Source of the DNA: an uncultured bacterium
Lineage (GTDB): Bacteria; Cyanobacteriota; Vampirovibrionia; Gastranaerophilales; Gastranaerophilaceae
Reading direction: 5' to 3'
Length of the DNA: 60,708 bases
Assembly (NCBI GenBank): GCA_902777385.1
Contig: CACYTP010000017.1
Location: 1 to 60,708, forward strand
Of the stretch, positions 35,006-42,958 are shown piece after piece. A model generated the notes under the pieces. That model made no database searches, was not told the origin of the DNA, and worked only from the letters and a program-made list of their open reading frames with translations. Position numbers and translations under genes: made by a program. The number at the start of each line of letters is the position of its first letter. The first letter of the stretch is position 1.

Positions 35006-35761
35006 GGAAAGAAAGCCGCATTCACTCTTGCAGAGGTGTTAATCACACTCGGAATAATCGGTGTAGTTGCGGCAATGACGTTACCTGCATTGATACAGAA
35101 TTACCAAAAAGGTGTAGTACTAAATCGTTTGAAACAGACTTATGCACAGGTTCAGACGGCTATAGATACCGTTGCGGCAAGAGATTTTGACGGACTTCCG
35201 CTGCATCAGTGGAGTTGTGATGATCAGACAAAATTTAGTGGTGTTGAATCTTGGGGTGATAGAGCCGGTGATTCTTGTCTTTATCTTGCGATACAAGAGA
35301 TTGCAACAAAAATGTATAGAACAACTAATGTGGAACAGGCTATGTGTTATGAGGAAGGCAGAGCGTATAGACCTTATACATGTTTAGATGGATCTTCTTG
35401 GTGTTTTGAGAATGGAAAAGCTATTTCAACTGCAGGTATTGCCGCATTGCTTCCAAACGGGGCTTGTGTGCGTTGGCATTGGGCTGCACATGCAGGGGAT
35501 GCAAGAGGAAGTTTAGTTATAGATGTTGACGGACCGTATTCAGGATACAATCGATTAGGCAAAGATGTTTTTTCATTTTATTACTCTACTCCTAATACCG
35601 GTATTGGTATGGGAAATAATGGAAGAACAATAGTTCCGTATGCTCAGGGAAATACCAGAGCTCAACTTTTAAATACTTGTAATATACGGAGTTCCGGTAT
35701 GAAATGTGCCGCTTTAATTATGAATGACAGTTTGCAGATGAAGTCTGATTATCCTTGGTAA
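35003..35761 (+). CDS. Prepilin-like secreted protein D
   Basis: 252 residues: MGKKAA then FTLAEVLITLGIIGVVAAMT, then LPALIQNYQKGVVLNRLKQTY. The exported part is richer in Cys, Trp and Gly than its relatives, includes DVDGPYSGYNRLGKDVF, and ends Cys-aliphatic-SLQMKSDYPW. The ATG belongs to the right terminal repeat of the upstream element and has no ribosome site of its own. A GTG at 34928 would extend the frame 25 residues into the repeat. Follows the hisS-pgeF operon but has its own promoter. Confidence 0.85.
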   Translation: MGKKAAFTLAEVLITLGIIGVVAAMTLPALIQNYQKGVVLNRLKQTYAQVQTAIDTVAARDFDGLPLHQWSCDDQTKFSGVESWGDRAGDSCLYLAIQEIATKMYRTTNVEQAMCYEEGRAYRPYTCLDGSSWCFENGKAISTAGIAALLPNGACVRWHWAAHAGDARGSLVIDVDGPYSGYNRLGKDVFSFYYSTPNTGIGMGNNGRTIVPYAQGNTRAQLLNTCNIRSSGMKCAALIMNDSLQMKSDYPW

Positions 35762-35780
35762 TGGTATATTTATATATATT

Positions 35781-35815
35781 AAAAGAGGTCGGAACTAAGT
35801 TTCGACCTCTTTTAA
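35781..35815. terminator. Bidirectional terminator after pilin D
   Basis: AAAAGAGGTCG/CGACCTCTTTT, an 11-bp perfect stem with both A and T flanks, between the convergent pilin D and the 35838 gene. Confidence 0.88.
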
Positions 35816-35837
35816 GTTTAGTATATTAATTTAAAAA

Positions 35838-36458
35838 TTAATTACCTGTTTGAATGAAAAGGCTGATAATATCGTTAATAGCTGCGAATTGTCTTTGATA
35901 TTTCTGAGCCTGAACTTCAAGCATATTAATTTGTTTTTTGTATTCAAGAACATTATTCTGGCAATCTTTAACAGATTGAGTTAAGGTTTCCTGTACTTGT
36001 TGAGCTTCCTGCAAAACATTAGTCATAGAAATTCCAAGAGCTTCCATTGTTTGTTTAATAATTAATGCACCTGTTTGTTTTGAAACCCCTGCCGGAATTT
36101 TAGTGATTAATTGTTTTAAAACCGCAACATTAGCAGGCAAATCCATATCATCAACAGCAGCTAAATTTGCATCCTGATTGTTTTGTCTGAAATTCATCAT
36201 AGTGCGGTTAAATGCGTTATCTATAGCATTTGCCATATTCAAAGATGATGTTATATTGCTGTTAGCTTCATCGAAAGAATTGATTGAAGGTTGTACACTT
36301 GGTGTAAATTCTTCATTATTAACAATACTTTCTTCTGCAGATAAATTAGGTGTTTCTGCAGGTTCTGAAACAGGAATAATATCAACATCTGATGATTGTT
36401 GTTTTAAAGCTTCAACAATTTTTTTCCCAACACCTTCAGTCATTTTATTGCTACTCAT
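35838..36458 (-). CDS. Unrecognised 206-residue coiled-coil protein
   Basis: Residues 1-100 are polar and probably disordered. Residues 105-145 form a conserved-looking region (NVAVLKQLITKIPAGVSKQTGALIIKQT in part), followed by a long C-terminal coiled coil (about 145-200, QQVQETLTQSVKDCQNN onward). No signal peptide or membrane segment. AAGGA precedes the ATG. It could be a cytoskeletal or scaffolding protein; that is speculation. Confidence 0.7.
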   Translation of the reverse strand: MSSNKMTEGVGKKIVEALKQQSSDVDIIPVSEPAETPNLSAEESIVNNEEFTPSVQPSINSFDEANSNITSSLNMANAIDNAFNRTMMNFRQNNQDANLAAVDDMDLPANVAVLKQLITKIPAGVSKQTGALIIKQTMEALGISMTNVLQEAQQVQETLTQSVKDCQNNVLEYKKQINMLEVQAQKYQRQFAAINDIISLFIQTGN

Positions 36459-36590
36459 ATTTCTAAATCCTTTTTATTTACTTCCGTACTTCTGCATTAT
36501 ATTAAAAAGGTAAAATTATTTCAACCGACAATTTTATAATTTTACAAAAGAAGTTCTTTATGGTATGTTTTTCACATAAGAGGGATGATT

Positions 36591-37586
36591 ATGGCAAAAA
36601 AAGCAAGTATAAAAGTTTATGATAACTTGAATGAAATGTTGAGTTGGGAATTGGAAACTGATAAAGAGTTTACGCCTTTATGGGATATGTATTACGGTGA
36701 AAATCCCCAGCAGCGTGCAGGTATTTTGCAAACCGACGGAATGGCTGATTTTGAAGTTATGTTTGGCAAGACTCTTTCCTATAATGAGGTATTGAGTTTA
36801 ACGGAATTGGCAAATATTTTGTGTGAATTTTATGATGTGTGTGCCGTTGCTATTGTAAAACATGCCGCACCTTGCGGTGTTGCTCTTGCTCCGACTATCG
36901 GGGAAGCATACACAAAAGCTTTTGATTGCGATCCGATAGCTTCTTTCTTTGGTTCTATCGGATTTACAAAAACTGTTACGGCAGAACTTGCAAAGCATCT
37001 TAATTCAATGTCTGTAAAAATGGTTTTTGCTCCCGAATTTGAAGAAAAAGCTCTGGAAATTTTCAAAGTTAATCCTCTGATAAAGATTATAAAATTAAAT
37101 ACTCCTTTACAGGAATTCAAAACATTGTTGCAAAAGGATATTCATGTTACTCCATTTGGAACTTTGTATCAGGATGCTAACAAAAGTCGTCTCGGGAAAA
37201 ATTCATTCAGAGTTGTAACGAAAACTAAACCTACAAAAGAGCAAATAGAAGATTTAGTATTTGCGTGGAAGGTTTCAAAGTATGCCCGTTCAAATTCAAT
37301 TGTTATTGCAAAGGATTTTAAAACAGCAGCAATTACTCAAGGTTTTATTACACCTGTTACTGCTGTTGAAGTTGCAATGGATACAGCCTGTGATGCGGCA
37401 AAAGATGCTGTGTTGTCTTCTGATACCGTGTTACCTACTGTGGATTGTGTTTATGCGGCAGCACAGGGCAGAATTTCTGCTATAATTCAACCGGGTGGTG
37501 CTGCTAACGAAGATAAAATTATTGAATTGGCTGATAAATACAATATTGCAATGATATTAACCGGTATAAAAAATTATAAACATTAA
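36591..37586 (+). CDS. Stand-alone AICAR transformylase domain (PurH C-terminal domain), variant
   Basis: 331 residues. Aligns with the transformylase half of PurH: YGENPQQRAGIL, GKTLSYNEVLSL, VAIVKHAAPCGVAL (catalytic Lys-His), FDCDPIASFFG, IIQPGGAANEDKIIELAD, and the ending MILTGIKNYKH. The IMP cyclohydrolase (MGS-like) half, about 200 residues, is absent and not encoded next door. The usual GxGAGQxSR segment is replaced by AAITQGFITPVTAVEVA. It may formylate AICAR with a separate cyclohydrolase elsewhere, or have another role. ATG36591 has AGAGGG at good spacing. Confidence 0.85.
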   Translation: MAKKASIKVYDNLNEMLSWELETDKEFTPLWDMYYGENPQQRAGILQTDGMADFEVMFGKTLSYNEVLSLTELANILCEFYDVCAVAIVKHAAPCGVALAPTIGEAYTKAFDCDPIASFFGSIGFTKTVTAELAKHLNSMSVKMVFAPEFEEKALEIFKVNPLIKIIKLNTPLQEFKTLLQKDIHVTPFGTLYQDANKSRLGKNSFRVVTKTKPTKEQIEDLVFAWKVSKYARSNSIVIAKDFKTAAITQGFITPVTAVEVAMDTACDAAKDAVLSSDTVLPTVDCVYAAAQGRISAIIQPGGAANEDKIIELADKYNIAMILTGIKNYKH

Positions 37587-37604
37587 AATATAAGGACTAA
37601 GATT

Positions 37605-38048
37605 ATGGAAATTAAAAGTTGGGAAGAATATTTTTTGGATTTGGCGAGAACTTGTGCCAGCCGTTCTAATTGTTTGAGAGCTCAGGTAGGTGCGGTTATT
37701 GTTGGTGATGATAAAAAGATTAAGGCTACAGGTTATAACGGTACTCCGTCAAAAGTTGAATCCTGTTACGAACGAGGCAAATGTTACCGTATTGAAAATA
37801 ATATTGAATCCGGCACAAGATATGAAACTTGTCGTTCAATTCATGCAGAGCAGAATGCAATTATTCAGGCAGGACAGGACAGATGCAAAGGTGCTACCAT
37901 GTACATCTGGGGACATAATTTTATTTGTATCTTGTGTAAAAGATTTATTGTGCAGTCAGGAATAAAAGATGTTTACCTTAAAAAAGATGAAAATACTCCT
38001 GTTGTTCATGTAACTGTAGAAGACATACGCAGAGAATTGGAAGCATAA
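37605..38048 (+). CDS. Deoxycytidylate (dCMP) deaminase
   Basis: 147 residues. Converts dCMP to dUMP for thymidylate synthesis. Zinc site: His80-Ala-Glu82 and Cys108/Cys111 (ICILCKR; the usual Pro before the first Cys is Ile here). GAVIVGDDKKIKATGYNGTP (about 29-48) is the substrate-binding region typical of the ComEB/dCMP class. AAGGA ribosome site. Starts 18 bases after the AICAR transformylase-like gene, suggesting a nucleotide operon. Confidence 0.93.
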   Translation: MEIKSWEEYFLDLARTCASRSNCLRAQVGAVIVGDDKKIKATGYNGTPSKVESCYERGKCYRIENNIESGTRYETCRSIHAEQNAIIQAGQDRCKGATMYIWGHNFICILCKRFIVQSGIKDVYLKKDENTPVVHVTVEDIRRELEA

Positions 38049-38223
38049 TTACTGAAATTGTATTGTTTTTTATATTATATTGACGGGTTGAAGCAAATTG
38101 TTCAACTAATCCTACCTGTCTGCTGAATGTGTAAATTTTTATTTAGTTCTTCATTTTTAATGGCAAATATTTCACAGTAAATATTTTAATATATTTAAGT
38201 AGTACAAATGTAGGTAAAATTTT

Positions 38224-38607
38224 ATGGTAGATGCAGTTAATTACGCAAATAAGTTAAACTCTTGCCCTTGTCCAAAACCGCAAGTAGCATTTAAAGGTGA
38301 ACAAGTGCCTGTCGATATGGAGCAAAAAACCGATACTTTTGAAAAAGACGTAAAAAATAATAAGATATATCCAATTAAATCCGCTGTTTTAGGCGGGCTT
38401 TTATTGGGTGGTATAGAAATCGGAACGGACTTCTTACTCAGAAAATTTACGAAACTTGATATGTATCCTAAAAAGATATCTTTTATAGTGGGTGGGTTAA
38501 CTGCTTTAATAGGAGGAGTTTTTACATATTTTAATGCAAAGAAAATTCAAAAAAATGATAATATAAAAAATTACGAAGATTTGTTTAACTCACAAATTAA
38601 CAAATAA
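38224..38607 (+). CDS. Unrecognised small membrane protein
   Basis: 127 residues. The N-terminus includes SCPCPKPQVAFKGEQ. Two hydrophobic segments, about 52-68 (AVLGGLLLGGIEIGTDFLL) and 86-104 (ISFIVGGLTALIGGVFTYF), suggest a hairpin membrane protein with Lys-rich ends. The VAFKG stretch resembles SPVNFGN in the 27608 protein. TAGGT precedes the ATG. Function unknown. Confidence 0.65.
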   Translation: MVDAVNYANKLNSCPCPKPQVAFKGEQVPVDMEQKTDTFEKDVKNNKIYPIKSAVLGGLLLGGIEIGTDFLLRKFTKLDMYPKKISFIVGGLTALIGGVFTYFNAKKIQKNDNIKNYEDLFNSQINK

Positions 38608-38765
38608 TAACAACATATTGAATAGAGAGAATACGATTTGAAATTATGAAAAAGTTTATAATAATTGGTTTATTCCGGTTTTAATTTAAAATTTGATAAT
38701 CTTTTATGTTTCTTGTACGATTGACATGCGAGAGATGTTTATTTGTTATAAATAAGGAGAAAATT

Positions 38766-39968
38766 ATGAAAAAATCTATCAATGATTTGGGTGACGTTAG
38801 AGGCAAAAGAGCGTTAGTCAGAGTTGACGTTAATGTACCTCTTGATGCTGATAAAAACGTTACGGATGACACAAGAATTCAAGCTATTGTACCTACCGTA
38901 AGAGCATTACAGGAAAAAGGTGCAAAAATTATTTTAATGGCACATTTAGGCAGACCTAAAGGAGAATGGAATCCTGAATTTACTTTAGCACCTGTTGCAA
39001 AGCACATGTCTAAAGTTTTGGGCGAAGAAGTTTTATTCGTATCAACTCCTGTCGGAGAAGGTGCAGAAAAAGAACTTGAAGGCTTAAAAGACGGTCAGGT
39101 AGCTTTATTGGAAAATATCCGTTACTACAAAGCTGAAGAAGCAAAAGACGATGATATGACATTTGCAAATGAATTGGCAAAATTAGGCGATTTCTATGTG
39201 AATGATGCGTTTGGTGCTGCTCACAGAAATCATACTTCAACAGCAAAATTGGCAAAGGTTCTTAAACCTGCGGTTTCAGGTTTGTTGATGGAAAAAGAAT
39301 TAAGATGCTTATCTCAGGCTCTTGATAATCCTACACGTCCTTTCACTGCGGTTGTTGGCGGTGCTAAAGTTTCTTCTAAAATCGGTGTTTTGGAAAACTT
39401 GTTGGATAAAGTTGATAACATGATTATCGGCGGCGGTATGGCTTATACATTCGTAAAAGCTAACGGCGGTAAAATCGGTAATTCAATTTGTGAAGATGAC
39501 CAAATAGAAGTTGCTAAAGCTATCGAAAAGAAAGCACAAGACAAAGGCGTAAAACTTGTTATGGCAACTGATGTTCTTGTTACTGATGATTTCTCAGGTA
39601 ACGGAACAAACAAATTCGTTAAAATCAACGAAATTCCTGACGGATTTGAAGGTGTTGATGCAGGTGAAGATTCAAGAAAAGCGTTTGCAGAAGTACTAAA
39701 ATCTTCAAAAACAATTTTGATGAACGGACCTGTTGGTGCATTTGAAAATCCAAAATTCGCAGAAGGTACAAAAGCTGTATTGGCTGCTGTTGTTGATGCG
39801 ACAAAAAATGGTGCAACTTCTGTTATCGGCGGTGGTGATTCCGTTTCAGCTGCTAAGAAATTCTTTAAAGCTGAAGATTTCACCCACGTTTCAACAGGCG
39901 GCGGCGCTTCATTAGAATTTATTGAAGGTAAAGTACTTCCGGGTGTTGCAGCTTTGGATGAAGCTTAA
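38766..39968 (+). CDS. pgk: Phosphoglycerate kinase
   Basis: 400 residues from ATG38766, which has AAGGAGA upstream; an in-frame ATG at 38706 lacks one and would add 20 unrelated residues. It transfers phosphate from 1,3-bisphosphoglycerate to ADP. Motifs: [13 protein letters not shown] (about 15), MAHLGRPKG (about 60), [13 protein letters not shown] (about 145), and the nucleotide-site [12 protein letters not shown] with [14 protein letters not shown] near the C-terminus. Ends with a strong terminator. Confidence 0.97.
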   Translation: MKKSINDLGDVRGKRALVRVDVNVPLDADKNVTDDTRIQAIVPTVRALQEKGAKIILMAHLGRPKGEWNPEFTLAPVAKHMSKVLGEEVLFVSTPVGEGAEKELEGLKDGQVALLENIRYYKAEEAKDDDMTFANELAKLGDFYVNDAFGAAHRNHTSTAKLAKVLKPAVSGLLMEKELRCLSQALDNPTRPFTAVVGGAKVSSKIGVLENLLDKVDNMIIGGGMAYTFVKANGGKIGNSICEDDQIEVAKAIEKKAQDKGVKLVMATDVLVTDDFSGNGTNKFVKINEIPDGFEGVDAGEDSRKAFAEVLKSSKTILMNGPVGAFENPKFAEGTKAVLAAVVDATKNGATSVIGGGDSVSAAKKFFKAEDFTHVSTGGGASLEFIEGKVLPGVAALDEA

Positions 39969-39987
39969 TCTTAAAAACGATATAAAT

Positions 39988-40020
39988 AAAAGAGGCAGGA
40001 TTGTTGTACTGCCTCTTTTT
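39988..40020 (+). terminator. Terminator after pgk
   Basis: AAAAGAGGCAG/CTGCCTCTTTT stem, 11 bp, 10-base loop and a T run. Confidence 0.88.
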
Positions 40021-40053
40021 AATGTAAAATTTTATTAATATTTCTATATAACC

Positions 40054-40082
40054 TAGCAAAAATTTATTTTTAGATGTATTAT
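40054..40082 (+). promoter_or_regulatory. TAGCAAAAA-type promoter element
   Basis: TAGCAAAAATTTATTTTT (40054-40071) followed by TATTAT (40077-40082). A very similar stretch at 43905-43933 has the same 23-base distance from TAGC to TATTAT, and related TAGCAAAAA tracts precede the 2265 and 26057 genes. Confidence 0.45.
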
Positions 40083-40114
40083 ACACGATAAATAAATATA
40101 CAAGGAGTATAGGC

Positions 40115-40528
40115 ATGGCAATAGATCCGATAAGTTCATTAAGAATAATAACCCCTCAAAAAACAAATCAGGGCAATGATTATAAGAAATCCAATGCAGG
40201 TAAATATGTCGGTGGATTAGTTGGTGCAGGTTTGGCTGCCAAGTGGGTTTATGGGGCTTCAAAAGTTTCAAAGTCCGTTGATTTGAAGCGTATGTTTATT
40301 CCTATTTTTGATTCTATTGCAAAATCAGTTGATGATTTTACTAAAACAGAACCTATGCCGAGAGCAGATTTTAGAGCGGTAAGAAAAACATCTTTTGTTA
40401 ACGGTCTAAGAATAGGTGTTCCGGCTATTGCTGTTTTGAAATTTGGTGCAGGTTTAGCAATAGGTGCTATCGGTGACGGCATCGCTAACTACTTTTCAAG
40501 AAAGAGTGCGGACAAAGCTAACGTATAG
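40115..40528 (+). CDS. Unrecognised small protein with Gly/Ala-rich hydrophobic segments
   Basis: 137 residues opening MAIDPISSLRIITPQKTN. Hydrophobic stretches near 31-46 (GGLVGAGLAAKWVYGA) and 108-125 (GVPAIAVLKFGAGLAIGAIG) could be membrane-embedded. The opening resembles MAITPVSNL of the 27608 protein. CAAGGAG precedes the ATG. Function unknown. Confidence 0.65.
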   Translation: MAIDPISSLRIITPQKTNQGNDYKKSNAGKYVGGLVGAGLAAKWVYGASKVSKSVDLKRMFIPIFDSIAKSVDDFTKTEPMPRADFRAVRKTSFVNGLRIGVPAIAVLKFGAGLAIGAIGDGIANYFSRKSADKANV

Positions 40529-40629
40529 CTGAAATTAATTCAATCTTGATATTTATGTTTGTTTGTGATGTAATGTTCTTACCGCAGATATTTTGTTTGC
40601 GAGTCCAATAGAAAGAAGACAATTAAAAG

Positions 40630-41490
40630 TTGCCTAAAAATATTAAACTAGCCAAATTTGCAGGTTTTTGTTACGGAGTAAAAAGAGCTGTAGAAACTGC
40701 AAAAAAATTAAAATCTGAAAACCCTGATAAAAATGTTTTTGTATTAGGTGAGCTTATTCATAATACTGATGTTATAAATGAGCTTGAGCAGCTTGGTATA
40801 AAGACAATAAATGAAGTTCCCGATAAAGGGGACGGAATTTGTGTTGTGAGAAGTCATGGGGAGAGTCCTGAAATTATTGATAAGATTCGTAGAGCAGGAT
40901 TTGAGCTTGTTGATTTGACGTGTCCCGATGTAAAGAAGGTTCAGCAAAAGGCTATAGAGTTAGCTAAGGACGATTATTTCGTAGTAATTGTTGGTAAGTC
41001 TGAGCATCCCGAAGTTGTGGGAATAAACGCTAACGCAAGATTATGGAGTAATAATGTTGTAGTTGCAAGTTCGGTAGAGCAATTAAAAGATTATGAAAAA
41101 GCAATAAAGGCACATAAAAAAGTCGGTGTTGTTGTGCAGACAACTCAAATGCTCAGAACTCTAAATCCAATTGTTGAATATTTAACTTCAATATCAAAGG
41201 AATTGCATGTAGCGAATACTATTTGCCAGAGTACAGCTATGCGTCAGTCAGAAGCAAAAGAGCTGGCTAAGGAAAGTGATTTAATGATTGTGGTGGGTTC
41301 AAAAAAGAGTGCAAATACTACGCATTTGGCGGAAATTTTGAAAAATATTACAAAAACAATTCATATAGAAAATGATACAGAGCTTGATAATTACAAAGAT
41401 GTAATTGGCAGTTCGGCTAATATATCAATTACGGCAGGAGCGTCAACTCCGCAAAATGTAATAGAAAAAGTTATAGAAAAAATAAAATAA
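40630..41490 (+). CDS. ispH: 4-hydroxy-3-methylbut-2-enyl diphosphate reductase
   Basis: 286 residues. Last step of the non-mevalonate isoprenoid pathway, an iron-sulfur enzyme. The three cluster cysteines are visible: AGFCYGVKRA (Cys14), LVDLTCPDVKKV (about 100) and ANTICQSTAMRQ (about 197); conserved His lie in GELIHN and VRSHGESP. The start is TTG with only a weak purine-rich site. rpsA follows 20 bases later; in many Clostridia IspH and S1 are fused, and here they are adjacent but separate. Confidence 0.95.
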   Translation: MPKNIKLAKFAGFCYGVKRAVETAKKLKSENPDKNVFVLGELIHNTDVINELEQLGIKTINEVPDKGDGICVVRSHGESPEIIDKIRRAGFELVDLTCPDVKKVQQKAIELAKDDYFVVIVGKSEHPEVVGINANARLWSNNVVVASSVEQLKDYEKAIKAHKKVGVVVQTTQMLRTLNPIVEYLTSISKELHVANTICQSTAMRQSEAKELAKESDLMIVVGSKKSANTTHLAEILKNITKTIHIENDTELDNYKDVIGSSANISITAGASTPQNVIEKVIEKIK

Positions 41491-41510
41491 AGAAAAGGAG
41501 AAAATAAAAA

Positions 41511-42584
41511 ATGACAACAACTTTAGAAAAAACAAACATGGATGAATTTGAAAAATTATTGGAAGAATCTTTTTCAAAATCATACTCTGTAGCAGATATC
41601 GTAGAAGGTACTGTTATGAAAAAAGATAACGACGGATATTTGGTAAGTGTTCGTGGTGCAAAGACAGAAGCTTTCTTACCTAACAGAGAATTGTCTTCAG
41701 CAGAAGGTGAAGATACACTTGAAGTTGGGGATGAAAAGGAATTCTATGTATTAAAAGAAGAAAATGATGAAGACGGAATGCTTCTTTCATTGAAGAGATT
41801 GGCATTTGCTCAGGCTTGGGCTCAGTTGAATGATGCAAAAGTTCAGGGTGATACAATTCTTGCAAAAGTTGTTTCAATCGTTAAAGGCGGTGTGTTGGTT
41901 GATGTAGCTGATTTAAAAGGCTTCATTCCTTCAAGCCAATTGAGAACAGGACAACCGTTTGACGGTTTGATTGATACAAAGATTGAAGTAAAAGTTTTGG
42001 AAGCAGATCCTAAGAAGAATAAATTAATCCTGTCTCAGAGATTGGCTGTAGCTGAACAAAGAGATCAGGTTGTAGATAATATTCTTTCTACTCTTGAAGA
42101 AGATCAGGTAGTTAAAGGTGAAGTAGTCAGAATTGCTGATTTCGGTGCATTTATCGACATCAACGGTATTGACGGTTTACTTCCTATTTCAGAAATTTCT
42201 TGGCAGAGAATTAAACATCCTTCAGATGTTATTTCTCTCGGTGAAACTTTAGAAGTTAAAATCATTAAGATTGACAGTGAATTAAAGAGAATTTCACTTT
42301 CATTAAAGAGAATGGGCGAAGATCCTTGGCAGCAAATTGAAGGACAATTTGAAGAAGGTCAGGTAATCACAGGTACTGTTAATAAAGTTACAGGTTTTGG
42401 TGCATTTATTAACATCTTCCCTGGAGTAGAAGCATTGTTACCTGTTTCAGAAATGAGTGACGAAAACGTTAATCCGTTCAATGAATTCAAAGTTGGTGAC
42501 AGCGTAGAAGTTCTTATCAAGAAATTCACTCCGCAAGAACACAGAATTGCATTGAGCATCAAAGATATTAAGAAAGAAGCGTAA
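41511..42584 (+). CDS. rpsA: Ribosomal protein S1
   Basis: 357 residues with four S1 RNA-binding repeats at roughly 22-90, 105-172, 190-260 and 278-350; the third and fourth carry clear cores (GEVVRIADFGAFIDINGIDGL in part and TGTVNKVTGFGAFINIFPGV in part). It helps mRNA binding on the 30S subunit; with four repeats it is shorter than the six-repeat proteobacterial form. AAAGGAG precedes the ATG. Co-transcribed with ispH. Confidence 0.92.
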   Translation: MTTTLEKTNMDEFEKLLEESFSKSYSVADIVEGTVMKKDNDGYLVSVRGAKTEAFLPNRELSSAEGEDTLEVGDEKEFYVLKEENDEDGMLLSLKRLAFAQAWAQLNDAKVQGDTILAKVVSIVKGGVLVDVADLKGFIPSSQLRTGQPFDGLIDTKIEVKVLEADPKKNKLILSQRLAVAEQRDQVVDNILSTLEEDQVVKGEVVRIADFGAFIDINGIDGLLPISEISWQRIKHPSDVISLGETLEVKIIKIDSELKRISLSLKRMGEDPWQQIEGQFEEGQVITGTVNKVTGFGAFINIFPGVEALLPVSEMSDENVNPFNEFKVGDSVEVLIKKFTPQEHRIALSIKDIKKEA

Positions 42585-42603
42585 GTTTCTAATATCAAAT
42601 GTT

Positions 42604-42639
42604 AAAAGCAGGACGGTAATTATACCGCCCTGCTTTTTT
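42604..42639 (+). terminator. Terminator after ispH-rpsA
   Basis: AAAAGCAGG-A-CGG/CCG-C-CCTGCTTTT with one internal mismatch and a T6 tail. Confidence 0.87.
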
Positions 42640-42660
42640 ATGACGGGATATATGAAACAA

Positions 42661-42826
42661 CATCTCCCCTATGGGGAGAAAAGAATTTCAATTTGAGGCG
42701 ATAGCCGAAAATCAGAAATTCAAGAGAGGGTAAAAATACGATGAGCAAGGAAATCCTAACCCTCTCTCAAATTGCTAAGCTCAACTCCGTTTCGCCAAGC
42801 AATTTTTCTCTCTCCGAGGAGAGATG
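42661..42826. repeat. About 166-bp inverted-repeat element, copy 1
   Basis: Left end CATCTCCCCTATGGGGAG and right end TCTCTCCGAGGAGAGATG are imperfect inverted repeats that also fold on themselves. The right half (CTCAACTCCGTTTCG then TTTTTCTCTCTCC) matches 58088-58249. It encodes nothing recognisable. It fills the gap between the rpsA terminator and the pilin E promoter. Confidence 0.65.
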
Positions 42827-42897
42827 GCAGGCAAGCATGCCTTTATAGATGCTTCGCTCGTTTGATGCAAAGGTTAGTCGTGATAAAAATAAAAGGG

Positions 42898-42925
42898 TTG
42901 CAGAAGTAAAAAAAAATGTTATAAT
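42898..42925 (+). promoter_or_regulatory. Promoter of pilin E leader
   Basis: TTGCAG (42898-42903), 16 bases, TATAAT (42920-42925); GGAGG follows at 42945-42949, nine bases before TTG42959. Confidence 0.6.
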
Positions 42926-42958
42926 GATAATGTATAAAAACCACGGAGGATATTATAA

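Noticed and set aside
34761-35050. Stop-free frame through the pilin D leader continuing past 35005
   Set aside because: It is not in frame with pilin D and ends shortly after the pilin begins; no start codon with a ribosome site opens it.
38706-38765. Longer pgk start at ATG38706
   Set aside because: No ribosome site there, and the extra 20 residues are not found in phosphoglycerate kinases; ATG38766 has AAGGAGA.
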